DNA of 64,000 nt, taken from NCBI GenBank assembly GCA_963711505.1, contig CAVQEJ010000003.1:744001-808000 (forward strand). The letters run 5' to 3'. The translations under genes and the position numbers were made by a program. This document shows, in pieces, positions 38,866 to 48,905 of this stretch. Position 1 is the first letter of the stretch. Every line of letters starts with the position of its first letter. A model generated the notes under the pieces. That model saw only the letters and a program-made list of their open reading frames with translations, did no database searches and had not been told where the DNA came from. The stretch is from JAGWRA01 sp963711505. Lineage in GTDB: Bacteria > Acidobacteriota > Vicinamibacteria > Vicinamibacterales > CAVVIG01.

Positions 38866-39816
38866 GTGAGCGCCGAACCTGATCGCCGCACCGGTTCGTC
38901 CCTGAAGCGCCGCAGGTCGGTCCTGCTCCGCTGGATCCGGAGGCAGGTGCGCCTGGTCGGCCTGGCGGGCTGGGGCGCGGTCGTGCAGTTCTCGCGCAGC
39001 ACGCAGTCGCTGACCTACGCCGCCTCGATCGCCTTCTTCATGCTCGTGTCGCTGTTCCCCTGCCTCCTGCTGGCGTTCGCGCTGCTGGGACGGCTGAGCG
39101 CGGGCGGCGGGACGCGCACCCAGATCATCCCGTTCGTCCTGCGGTACTTCCCCACGCACTTCGACTTCGTGGTGGCCCAGCTCAACGCGTTCCATGCCGG
39201 CGTCACGGTGAGCGTCACCGGTGTGATCGCCCTGATGTGGGCGTCGCTGGGGGTGTTCGGCGCGATCTCCGACGCGGTCAACTATGCGTGGGGCGTGGAG
39301 CACCAGCGCAGCTTCCTCAAGCAACGCCTCGTCGCGTTCAGCATGCTGCTGCTGGCCGGGCTGCTGCTGCTGGCGGCGCTGCTGCTGGTCAGCGCCGCCG
39401 CCGTCGTGCAGACGAGCTGGTTCGCGGAGGTCCTGCGCCGGTTTCCCGGCCTGATGCTCCTGGCGAAGCTGGCGAGCCGCTACGCGGCCACGCTGCTGCT
39501 GATTGGCGTCGTCGGCCTGGTCTTCTACTACGTGCCGAACGCGCAGGTCCGCTTCCGGGACGTCTGGCTGGGGGCGATCCTGACGGGGCTGGCCTGGAAG
39601 GGGACCCTGGTCGCCTTCTCCTGGTACGTCCGGGACATGGGCAAGCTCGCGTCGGTCAACGGGTCGATTACCACCGTGATCGTGTTCCTGATCTGGATGT
39701 ACACCTCTGCCATCGTGCTGCTGCTGGGCACGCAGTTCACCGCGGCGCACGCCCGGCTGGTTGCCGGCCACTCGGCCATCGAGCACGAACCCGCGGCGCC
39801 CACGCCCAGGCGGTGA
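38866..39816 (+). CDS. YihY/BrkB-family membrane protein
   Basis: 316 residues, GTG start. Six hydrophobic segments with family landmarks: SLTYAASIAFFMLVSLFPCLLLAFAL, VTGVIALMWASLGVFGAISDAVNYAWG, YVPNAQVRFRDVWLGAILTGLAWKG and the C-terminal SVNGSITTVIVFLIWMYTSAIVLLLGTQF. Once called ribonuclease BN, the family is now viewed as inner-membrane proteins of unknown transport role. Confidence 0.88.
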   Translation: MSAEPDRRTGSSLKRRRSVLLRWIRRQVRLVGLAGWGAVVQFSRSTQSLTYAASIAFFMLVSLFPCLLLAFALLGRLSAGGGTRTQIIPFVLRYFPTHFDFVVAQLNAFHAGVTVSVTGVIALMWASLGVFGAISDAVNYAWGVEHQRSFLKQRLVAFSMLLLAGLLLLAALLLVSAAAVVQTSWFAEVLRRFPGLMLLAKLASRYAATLLLIGVVGLVFYYVPNAQVRFRDVWLGAILTGLAWKGTLVAFSWYVRDMGKLASVNGSITTVIVFLIWMYTSAIVLLLGTQFTAAHARLVAGHSAIEHEPAAPTPRR

Positions 39817-39853
39817 GGGCGCCGGCCCGGCCGCGCCTCGTCCACCATCTATA

Positions 39854-42028
<2,175 letters not shown>

Positions 42029-42029
<1 letters not shown>

Positions 42030-42812
42030 TGGCGGCGGAGCAGCGCCCCGGCGTCCGCGTCGAGCTGAGCGACGATCGGTGCCGCATGCGCATCGTGCTC
42101 GACGGCCCCCGCGGACACGTGCTCACCGATCGCATGGTCGGCGTGATGCGGAAGGCGCTGGATCGGGCCGCCGGCGAACCTCGTTTGCGGCTGCTGACGT
42201 TCGAGGCCGACGAGGGCGACTTCAGCTTCGGCTCGAGCGTCGACGAGCACGCGCCCGGGCCGATTGCCGATGTGCTGCCGCGCTTCCACGATCTCGTCCG
42301 GGCCTGGCTCGACGTGCCGTGCGTGACCGCGGCGCTCGTCGCGGGCCGGTGCCTCGGCGGCGGGTTCGAGCTCGCGCTCTGCTGCGATGTCATCTTTGCG
42401 GCCGACGACGCCGAGTTCGGCCTGCCCGAGATTGTCGCTCGGTCTGTTCCCGCCGGTCGGGGCCATCCTGCTGCCGGCGCGCGTCGGTGCGGCCCGCGCC
42501 GCCAGTGCGATCGTCACGGGCGAGAGCCGTCCGGCGGCGGCGTGGCAGGCGGCCGGGCTGATCGAGCGGTTGGCGCCGGCCGAGGCGCTGCGCACGATGG
42601 TCGACGAGTGGTACGAGCGCCACCTGGAGGGCCGATCGGCCGTCGCGCTCGGCCACGCGGCCCGGGCGGCCCGGCTGGCCCTGGCCGACACCGTCGCGCG
42701 GCTGCTGCCGGAATCGGAGCGCCGCTATCTGGCCGAGCTCATGCGGACGGCCGACGCGGCCGAAGGGGTCGCCGCGTTCCTGGCGAAGCGTGCACCGCGG
42801 TGGACGGGGTGA
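42029..42812 (+). CDS. Enoyl-CoA hydratase-family protein, dienoyl-CoA-hydratase-like
   Basis: 260 residues after removing one extra base near 42440 (FGLPEIV then LGLFPPVGAILLP). Crotonase motifs: EGDFSFGSSVDEHAPG, VAGRCLGGGFELALCCDVIFAADDAEFGLPEI. The SSVDEHAPG and LPRFHDLVRAWLDVP blocks are shared with proteins annotated as cyclohexa-1,5-dienecarbonyl-CoA hydratase. No other benzoyl-CoA pathway gene is nearby, so that specificity is unproven. Confidence 0.8.
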
Positions 42813-42830
42813 CGCGCGGAGGAATGTCGT

Positions 42831-42936
42831 AGTTTTGAGTTCTGAGTTCTGAGTTCTGAGTTTTGAGTTGTGAGGAACTGAGAACTCGGCACTCATGACC
42901 CTGAACTGATAACTCAGAACTGATAACTCACAACTA
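42831..42936. repeat. 7-bp-periodic inverted repeat (AGTTCTG type)
   Basis: Left half agttttg, agttctg x3, agttttg, agttgtg; one eight-base unit at the turn; right half agaactc, ggcactc, atgaccc, tgaactg, ataactc, agaactg, ataactc, acaacta. The right half is largely the reverse complement of the left. It is much more AT-rich than its surroundings and fills the gap before the 122-residue gene. Confidence 0.85.
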
Positions 42937-42951
42937 CAAGAAGCAGGCTTC

Positions 42952-43317
42952 ATGGATTTTCAGGTCGATATCTGGCTGCGCGGTGATCACCACGCGACCA
43001 CCGAGACCGTGGCCGGACTGCAGCGGCAGCCGGCCGAGTGGACCGACGAGGACGTCCGGTTCGTGCTCGAGACGATGCTGCGGAGGATGGACCGGCTGAA
43101 GACGCCCGAGGGTGCCGACGATCGCGTCGTGCAGCTGCGGGGCTTGAGCTGGATCGTCAATCCGTTCGAACAGGGCGTGGTGATTGCGATCGAGATCACG
43201 CTGGGCGCCGCCGTGGCGGGGCCGTTCGTGATCGACAAGGCGCAGCTCGAGGGGATGATCGGCCGGGTGCTGGCGTCTCCGCCGCGGCCGATGGTCGATG
43301 CGGGGCAGACGGTGCAC

Positions 43318-43320
<3 letters not shown>
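42952..43320 (+). CDS. Hypothetical protein, 122 residues
   Basis: Starts ATG 42952 without a strong binding site. The product has an N-terminal strand-rich part (FQVDIWLRGD), a helix (VRFVLETMLRRMDRL) and the region LRGLSWIVNPFEQGVVIAIEITLGAAVAGPF. No family recognised and no membrane segment. It is bracketed on both sides by 7-bp-periodic inverted repeats; its stop codon is the first base triplet of the downstream array. Confidence 0.6.
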
Positions 43321-43389
<69 letters not shown>

Positions 43390-43394
<5 letters not shown>

Positions 43395-44610
43395 GCAGTT
43401 GTCGGGCCAGCTGGTGCAGGAACAGGCCGACGTCGGTGACCAGGCCGACGGTCTGGGACGATCCGCGGTCGGCCAGCTTCGTGACGACCGCCGGATTGAT
43501 GTCGACGCAGACGACCCGCACCCAGGCGGGGAGCATGTTGCCGACGCCGATGCCGTGCAGCATGGTCGAGAGGATGATCACCATCTCGACCCCTTCCAGT
43601 GCGGCCGTGTAACGGTTCTGCGCCGCGACGAGGTCCATCACCGTGTCGGGCAGAGGGCCATCGTCCCGGATGCTGCCGGCCAGGACGAACTCCACGCCGT
43701 TGACGACGCATTCGTACATGATGCCGGAGGTCAGCACCCCGTGCTCGACGGCCGGCTGCAGCCCGCCCGCGCGGCTGATCGCGTTGATCGCCCGCATGTG
43801 GTGCTTGTGACCCTCCTCGACCGGCACTCCTGACTTCAGGTCGACCCCGAGCGACGTGCCGAGCAGCGCGTTCTCGACGTCGTGCACGGCCAGCGCGTTG
43901 CCGGCCAGCAGCACGGTGACGTAGCCGCGACGGATGAGCTCGCAGAAGTACTCGACGCCCCCGGTGTGCACGACCACCGGCCCGGCCACGAAGGCAATCC
44001 GGCGCCCGGCCTGCTTCAACTCCTTCATCCGCTCGGCGATCTTCGCCACGCTGACTTCCACGCGGCGCTCCGACGAGATGTCGTTCGTCATGAACGCGAA
44101 GCCGTGGCGATCCCGATCGCGGAACTCGGGCACGATCCGGATGCCGGTCGCGCCGCAGACGATGCGGTCGCCGAGCCGGACGTCGCGCAGCTTGCGGCAG
44201 GTCGCGTGCCCTTCCTCGATGACGACGACCGCATCCATGCGCTGATGCGACACCTCGATCCAGCGGCCGCCGTGGCGGACGAGCGTGCGGTGGTTCGTCG
44301 TGGAGTAGAAGTCCTCGGGGGCGCATCCGGCCCGGTCGGCGGCACGCAGCAGGGCGTCGTGTTCGGCGACCGGGTGGCAGCCCAGCGGGATGAGATCTTC
44401 GACCAGCGTCTGCAGGGCCGCCTCGGTCGGCGCGGTTACCTTCATGCGGAGGTGTGAGAAGTCGTCGTTCGTGCGGCCGATGTCGAACTGCTGCACCTCG
44501 AACTGGCTGCCCGACTTGATGACCGTGTCGAAGATCAGCGTCAGCAGTTCAGAGTCGACGAGGTGGCCTTCGGCCTGAACGACCTCGCTCGTGTTCCGGT
44601 TCTCAGTCAT
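43390..44610 (-). CDS. LOR/SDH-family enzyme (ornithine cyclodeaminase / TIGR00300 type)
   Basis: 406 residues from ATG 44610. The N-terminal LOR/SDH conserved domain (EGHLVDSELLTLIFDTVIKSGSQFEV, FDIGRTNDDFSHLRMKV, and CGAPEDFYSTTNH-like CAPEDFYSTTNHRTLVR) is followed by an NAD-binding-like region (RIAFVAGPVVVHTGGVEYFCELI, VLLAGNALAVHDVENALLGTSLG) and a conserved C-terminus (MLHGIGVGNMLPAW). Archaeal members cyclise ornithine to proline; cyanobacterial fusions (AgrE/ArgZ) carry the same domain. Most likely activity: ornithine to proline. Confidence 0.85.
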
Positions 44611-44837
44611 GGGATCTGCGCATCCAGCGTCGTACACGGACAGCCGGCGCCCGTCATGTCGGCGGCGCCGGTCGCGAATCATCGATTATAGGAGATCGGC
44701 GGTGGGGCAGGAGCGCGGGGCGTGAGTGGCCGCGAGCCGGCGTGAGCCGGCGTGAGTGATGACACCGCCACTCGAGAGCGCACGGCGCGTGCGGCGGCGC
44801 GGTCCGGGGCCGGCAGGCTGCCGGCCCCGCAGACCGA

Positions 44838-45152
44838 TCAACGGACGAGCGTGCGGCGGCCCAGCCAGCCGACCATCAGGCCGAGACAGGAGCCGGCCGC
44901 GAACGCGATGCCAAGGGCCTGCAGCGGACGGCGCTTCACCTGGTGCACCGTGTCGTCCGCGAGGTCCTGCGCGCGATATACCGTCTGCTTCACGGCGCGG
45001 CGGGCCGCGCGCGCGCCGTCCTCGGCGGCATCGGTCGCGATGGTCTTCGCCAGCTTGACCTCGTGCGCGAGATGGGACGCGCGACCGAGGATGTCCATTG
45101 CGCGATTCGTCATACGTCCGTCAGTGCCTTCGATCGTTTCAGCGTGGGCCAT
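44838..45152 (-). CDS. DUF883/ElaB-like membrane-tail protein
   Basis: 104 residues, ATG with AAGGGGG upstream. A long helix rich in Ala and charged residues (LAKTIATDAAEDGARAARRA) ends in a C-terminal membrane segment (RPLQALGIAFAAGSCLGLMVGWLG). ElaB/YqjD-type proteins bind stationary-phase ribosomes to the membrane. Identification is by pattern only. The 430-base gap upstream (45153-45585) shows no gene I can support beyond the operator listed next. Confidence 0.6.
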   Translation of the reverse strand: MAHAETIEGTDGRMTNRAMDILGRASHLAHEVKLAKTIATDAAEDGARAARRAVKQTVYRAQDLADDTVHQVKRRPLQALGIAFAAGSCLGLMVGWLGRRTLVR

Positions 45153-45531
45153 GATTTCTCCCCCTTCATGAGCTCGTTCTGGTGCCCTGGCAGGGTTCAG
45201 AGTTGAGCGGTCTGGAAGATTGCAATATCCCCGCCAGTAAACCCCGCGTCGGCGATCTCGTTCATGAGTCGGCGCCGCGGCGCCATACGACGCCCGCATG
45301 CACCATAACTATCTGCTTGAATGAATGTTAGAGGTGAAGTTGTCGAGGTTGATCGCGAGAGGGGTGTGTGGCCGTCCGAGACGATGTGACGGGCGCAGCA
45401 GGTGGACGCGTCCTTCCTTGCGACACGGCCGTGAAAAGTTCGCAGGTGAACGCCTTGTGCCGTCGACGGTCCCGGAAGACTCCTCACAAGTCCATCATTC
45501 AATGACTGTGCTTTGTCTTATGAATTGATAA

Positions 45532-45551
45532 AATCAAGTACTGACTTGATT
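45532..45551. promoter_or_regulatory. Perfect palindromic operator before the DUF2089 regulator
   Basis: AATCAAGT-ACTG-ACTTGATT, an 8-bp perfect inverted repeat in an AT-rich stretch, followed by a related half-site (ATTAAGTATTTGATC to 45568). It ends about 35-45 bases before the start of the regulator gene, as expected for autoregulation. Confidence 0.55.
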
Positions 45552-45585
45552 AAATTAAGTATTTGATCCACTATTAAATCAGAAA

Positions 45586-46603
45586 GTGAGTCTCGACATG
45601 GCTGATGACTGGCAGGCGCTGACCGCCTTGACGGGCGGAGAACCGATGGTCGTCGAGCGGGTACGACTGCTCAGGCGGGACATCGCCATCGAGGGGCGGT
45701 TCGACGTGCCGCCGCTGGCGCGGCTGTCGGCCGAAGACCAGATCTTCGTGGCGGCGTTCGTGCGGGCGCACGGCTCCATCAAGGAGATGGAAGCGTTGTT
45801 CGGCGTGAGCTACCCGACGGTGAAGAACCGGTTGAACCGGCTCGCCACGCAGCTCGACGTCGTCGACGTGTCGGTGCCGGTGCCACGCGTGGCGGCGCCG
45901 GTGTCGCCCGAGTCGAAGCGCGAGGTGCTCGACCGGCTCGAGCGCGGCGAGATCACGGTCGAGGAAGCATTGCGGAGCCTGAAGACGTCCGGCGCGGCCG
46001 GGGCTGCAGCCGGAGGAGGAGCGATCATGAGTGAGGAACGAGGTCGGATTCTGGAGATGCTGGCGCAGGGGAAGATCTCGGTGACCGAGGCCGAGCAACT
46101 GCTCAGTGCCGTGGGCGAGCCGGATGCGCCGCCCGCTGGCGACGGTGCGTCGGCGGCGGGCTCGTCGGATGCGGCCGGGGCGAGGGCACCCGGGGCCCTG
46201 AAGTACCTGCACGTGCACGTGCGGAAGAGCGCCAACGATACCTCGGGAGCCGGGTGGCCGGGCGGAGGGCAGGGACGCTGGTGGGCGCGTCACCAGGCGC
46301 GTGCCGCGCGGGACGGCACGGGGCAGGCCGCGGGGGCGACCGATCCGGACGGCGGCGTCCAGGTACAGCCGCGATGTCGACGTCCGCATTCCGCTGAGCC
46401 TGCTGCGTTCGGGGATGAAGCTCGCCGCGTTCATGCCCGGCCGGACGGGAGACGTCGTCTCGCGGAAGCTGCGGGAGAAAGGACTCGACATCGACGTCTC
46501 GAAGCTGGATCCGGCGCAGCTCGAGGAAGTGCTGACGAACCTCGGCGACCTGACGGTCGATCTGGACAACGGCCGCGGCCAGGTGCGGATTTACTGTGAG
46601 TGA
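45586..46603 (+). CDS. DUF2089-family transcriptional regulator with SHOCT-like helix and C-terminal domain
   Basis: About 338 residues after removing one extra base near 46362 (GGVQ then YSRDVDVRIP). Residues ~20-85 are DUF2089: an HTH-like FVRAHGSIKEMEALFGVSYPTVKNRLNRLA. Two short SHOCT-like helices follow (REVLDRLERGEITVEEALRSL, ILEMLAQGKISVTEAEQLLSAV), then a YvlB-like C-terminal domain (LKYLHVHVRKS, RDVDVRIPLSLLRSGMKLAAFMP, LGDLTVDLDNGRGQVRIYCE). The start is GTG 45586 or ATG 45598. It probably controls its own promoter and membrane-stress genes; targets unknown. Confidence 0.8.
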
Positions 46604-46737
46604 CGCAGCCCCCCGCGCAGGAGGCGCCGGCCGATCGACGGCCCGCCGCCACGCCGCTGGAAGTGAGCGCCGGCTCGCTGCGCGTCGACGAGCCGCACCC
46701 GTTCGGATACACTCGGACGGTTCCACGATGGCCATGG

Positions 46738-46825
46738 GCCGGGGTGGCGGAACCGGTAGACGCTGGGGACTTAAAATCCCCTGACCCTTCGGGTCGTGTG
46801 GGTTCGATGCCCACCCCCGGCACCA
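46738..46825 (+). tRNA. tRNA-Leu (UAA)
   Basis: 88 bases including CCA. Acceptor GCCGGGG pairs with CCCCGGC; the anticodon arm GGGGA-CTTAAAA-TCCCC places UAA as anticodon; the long variable arm (GACCC-TTC-GGGTC) and the T arm GTGGG-TTCGATG-CCCAC are intact. CCA is encoded. There is no integrase or repeated 3' end nearby to suggest an integrated element. Confidence 0.96.
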
Positions 46826-46837
46826 GTCGCACGCGGC

Positions 46838-47274
46838 TCAGTCGGCGGAAGGGTGCCGTCGCAGCCGCCCGATGACGCGCTCCTCGATCGCGCGAATCGC
46901 GTAGATGCAGCTCGCAGAGATCCCTGGCGCAGCGGCCCTTGCCGGAGACGACCAGGAGACGTCGTTCGATTGCTTCGATGACGGCGTCGCTGACTCGAGC
47001 GATCCGGTCCGCATCGTTCCGGCGGAACGACCCGACGCCGCCGGTTTCCAGCGCGCAAAGACTTCCCATAAATCGATCGACATCACGACGGAAGCGCCGC
47101 GACGCGAAGACGCCGTGATGAGGACGGGCGACGCCCTGGGCCGATGCATCGAGGTGCTTCAGCATGGCGAGCTCTTTCCTTTGTCAGCGGGGTGTCGTGC
47201 GATAGCCTTCCCTCAAGCAATTGCCGCGCCATGCGCAGGTCTTCGGCGAGTCGTCGTCGCAGGGCGGCGATCAC
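46838..47274 (-). other. Unresolved region, possible broken small gene on the minus strand
   Basis: Between the tRNA and the pilus operon (46826-47566) no gene can be supported outright. On the minus strand an ATG at 47165 with AAAGGAAAG upstream opens a helical, charged frame (DADRIARVSDAVIEAIERRLLVV) that runs antisense into the tRNA. A second frame ending at 46838 has plausible sequence (CIYAIRAIEERVIGRLRRH). One frame break could join them into a ~105-residue protein, but I recognise no family. Confidence 0.3.
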
Positions 47275-47472
47275 AGGCGATGAAATCTGTCCAGGCGGTC
47301 GGCCTGCTCCGCACGGGCCGTCTCTCCCCCGCGCCGGCGTGACGCCGGCCCATTCTCCGCGGTGCCCGCGGGTAATTTCCCCCCGAACGTTGGATCCAGC
47401 GCTGCAGGCATGCCGGGAAGGTTTGGGAATGCGTCAATCGCTGTCAATTGACTGATCAAAGCTCGGCCATGC

Positions 47473-47487
47473 TGGCCTGCTACTTGC
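47473..47487 (+). promoter_or_regulatory. Sigma-54 (-24/-12) promoter of the pilus operon
   Basis: TGGCCTGCTACTTGC fits TGGCAC-N5-TTGC spacing exactly, with the invariant GG and GC elements, 80 bases before the first pilin gene. A TCAATTGA palindrome lies ~25 bases upstream (47444-47453) as a possible activator site. This implies an NtrC-type activator and transcription under specific signals. Confidence 0.6.
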
Positions 47488-47566
47488 ATCACACGACCAG
47501 CACAAGCGTCCAATTGATCATGCTTTTCCGGTATGAGTTCCTGACCGGAACGCTGGAGTAGAAGCC

Positions 47567-48098
47567 TTGACAACGGCACACATCACGATGAGGCTCCTGC
47601 GGGCTGCGACGGCGGCTGCCGTGACCCTCGCAGCGGTATTCGGGCTGGTCTGGGTGATCAGGGCAGCGAGCGGGACGGCGAATCTGAGCGTCTCGGCGAG
47701 CGTCAGTGCCAACTGCACGATTACGACGGCCGCGGTGGCCTTTGGGGCCTACGATCCGATCGGCGCCAACGCCACGGCCAACCTCGACGCGACGGGCACG
47801 GTGACGGTTGCGTGCACGAAGGGCACGTCGGCCACCATCGGGCTCGGCCTCGGCCAGAATCCCGCAGCCGGCCGTGCGCAAGATGAGCGACGGCGCCACC
47901 GGCCTGCTGACCTACGAACTCTACAAGGACACCACGCGCGCGTCCGTCTGGGGCAATGCCGGTACCGATCTGCTGGACACCGGGGCGGCGCCCTCCAAGG
48001 CGGCGCGGGCCTTCACCATCTACGGCCGGGTGCCCGCGGCCCAGGATGTCGCCGCCGGCACCTTCACGGACTCTGTGGTGGCAACCGTTAATTTCTAG
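47567..48098 (+). CDS. Spore coat U (SCPU) domain pilin, Csu-type major subunit
   Basis: About 176 residues; a TTG start is favoured by GGAG eight bases upstream (ATG 47588 is the alternative). Signal peptide AAVTLAAVFGLVWVIRAASG. SCPU domain: VSASVSANCTITTAAVAFGAYDP, TVTVACTKGTSATIGLGLG, then, after one extra base near 47877, VRKMSDGATGLLTYELYKD, ASVWGN and a C-terminal donor-like strand AGTFTDSVVATVNF. It is polymerised by donor-strand exchange through the chaperone and usher encoded next. Confidence 0.85.
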
Positions 48099-48106
48099 GT
48101 GACTCA

Positions 48107-48892
48107 ATGTACATGCCACGCTCGGCCGCCAAAGTCGTTCCGGCGCTGATCCTGTTGCTGGCGGCGCTCATTGGGCCGCCCCGGGTGGAAGCCGCCTCGT
48201 TCACGGTCAGCCCGACGCAGGTCTTCCTGTCGGAGCACGCCACGAGTGCGCTCCTGACGCTCCGGAACGACAGCGACGAGCCGTTGCGGTTTCAGTTGAC
48301 GCTGTTCCGGTGGGATCAGTCCCCGGACGGCGAGATGACGCTGACGCCGAGCGAAGACATCGTGTACTTCCCGAAGCTCGTGGCGCTCGACAAGCGGGAG
48401 GAGCGCAAGATCCGCATCGGCCTGATCGGGGCGTTCGGCGACGCCGAGCGGACCTACCGGATCTTCGTCGAGGAATTGCCGCCGGCGGTCGAACCGGGAG
48501 CCCCCACGGCCGGGGTCCGGATGCGGACGCGCATGGGCATTCCGATCTTCCTCGAACCGCTCAAGGCCACCCAGGGGGCGGACGTCACCGGGCTGACGGT
48601 CGACAACGGACAGGTCGTGGTGCGCGTGCACAACCGCGGCACGATCCATTTCATCACCGACACGGTGCGCGTGAGTGGCACGAGCGCCCAGGGCACGCTG
48701 ATCTTCAACAAGATCGTGAACGGGTGGTACATCCTCGCCGGCCGGTCGCAGGTCTACAAGGTTCCGCTGAGCGATGCCGAGTGCCAGGCGACGGCCACGG
48801 TGTCAGTAGAGGTGAAGATCGGTGAGTCAATACTCCGGCAGAAGGGCGATCGCCCGGCGGCCGGCTGCCGGCCGCCGGCCGGCCGGCGATGA
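48107..48892 (+). CDS. Periplasmic pilus chaperone (PapD/CsuC-like)
   Basis: 261 residues with signal peptide (VVPALILLLAALIGPPRVEA). Ig-like domain 1: SFTVSPTQVFLSEHATSALLTLRNDSDEPLRF, PSEDIVYFPKLVALDKREERKIRIGL (anchor and G1 donor strand), then TYRIFVEEL. Domain 2 follows (VRMRTRMGIPIFLEP). The chaperone completes SCPU pilins and delivers them to the usher. It begins nine bases after the first pilin. The last ~20 residues (RPAAGCRPPAGRR) are low-complexity. Confidence 0.9.
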   Translation: MYMPRSAAKVVPALILLLAALIGPPRVEAASFTVSPTQVFLSEHATSALLTLRNDSDEPLRFQLTLFRWDQSPDGEMTLTPSEDIVYFPKLVALDKREERKIRIGLIGAFGDAERTYRIFVEELPPAVEPGAPTAGVRMRTRMGIPIFLEPLKATQGADVTGLTVDNGQVVVRVHNRGTIHFITDTVRVSGTSAQGTLIFNKIVNGWYILAGRSQVYKVPLSDAECQATATVSVEVKIGESILRQKGDRPAAGCRPPAGRR

Positions 48893-48905
48893 ACGACGGT
48901 GGGAC

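Noticed and set aside
45197..45502. A 101-residue minus-strand frame in the gap before the DUF2089 gene
   Set aside because: No ribosome binding site, no hydrophobic or domain pattern, and it overlaps the AT-rich regulatory region.
46738..47566. Integrated element next to tRNA-Leu
   Set aside because: No integrase, no repeat of the tRNA 3' end, and no change in composition was seen downstream.
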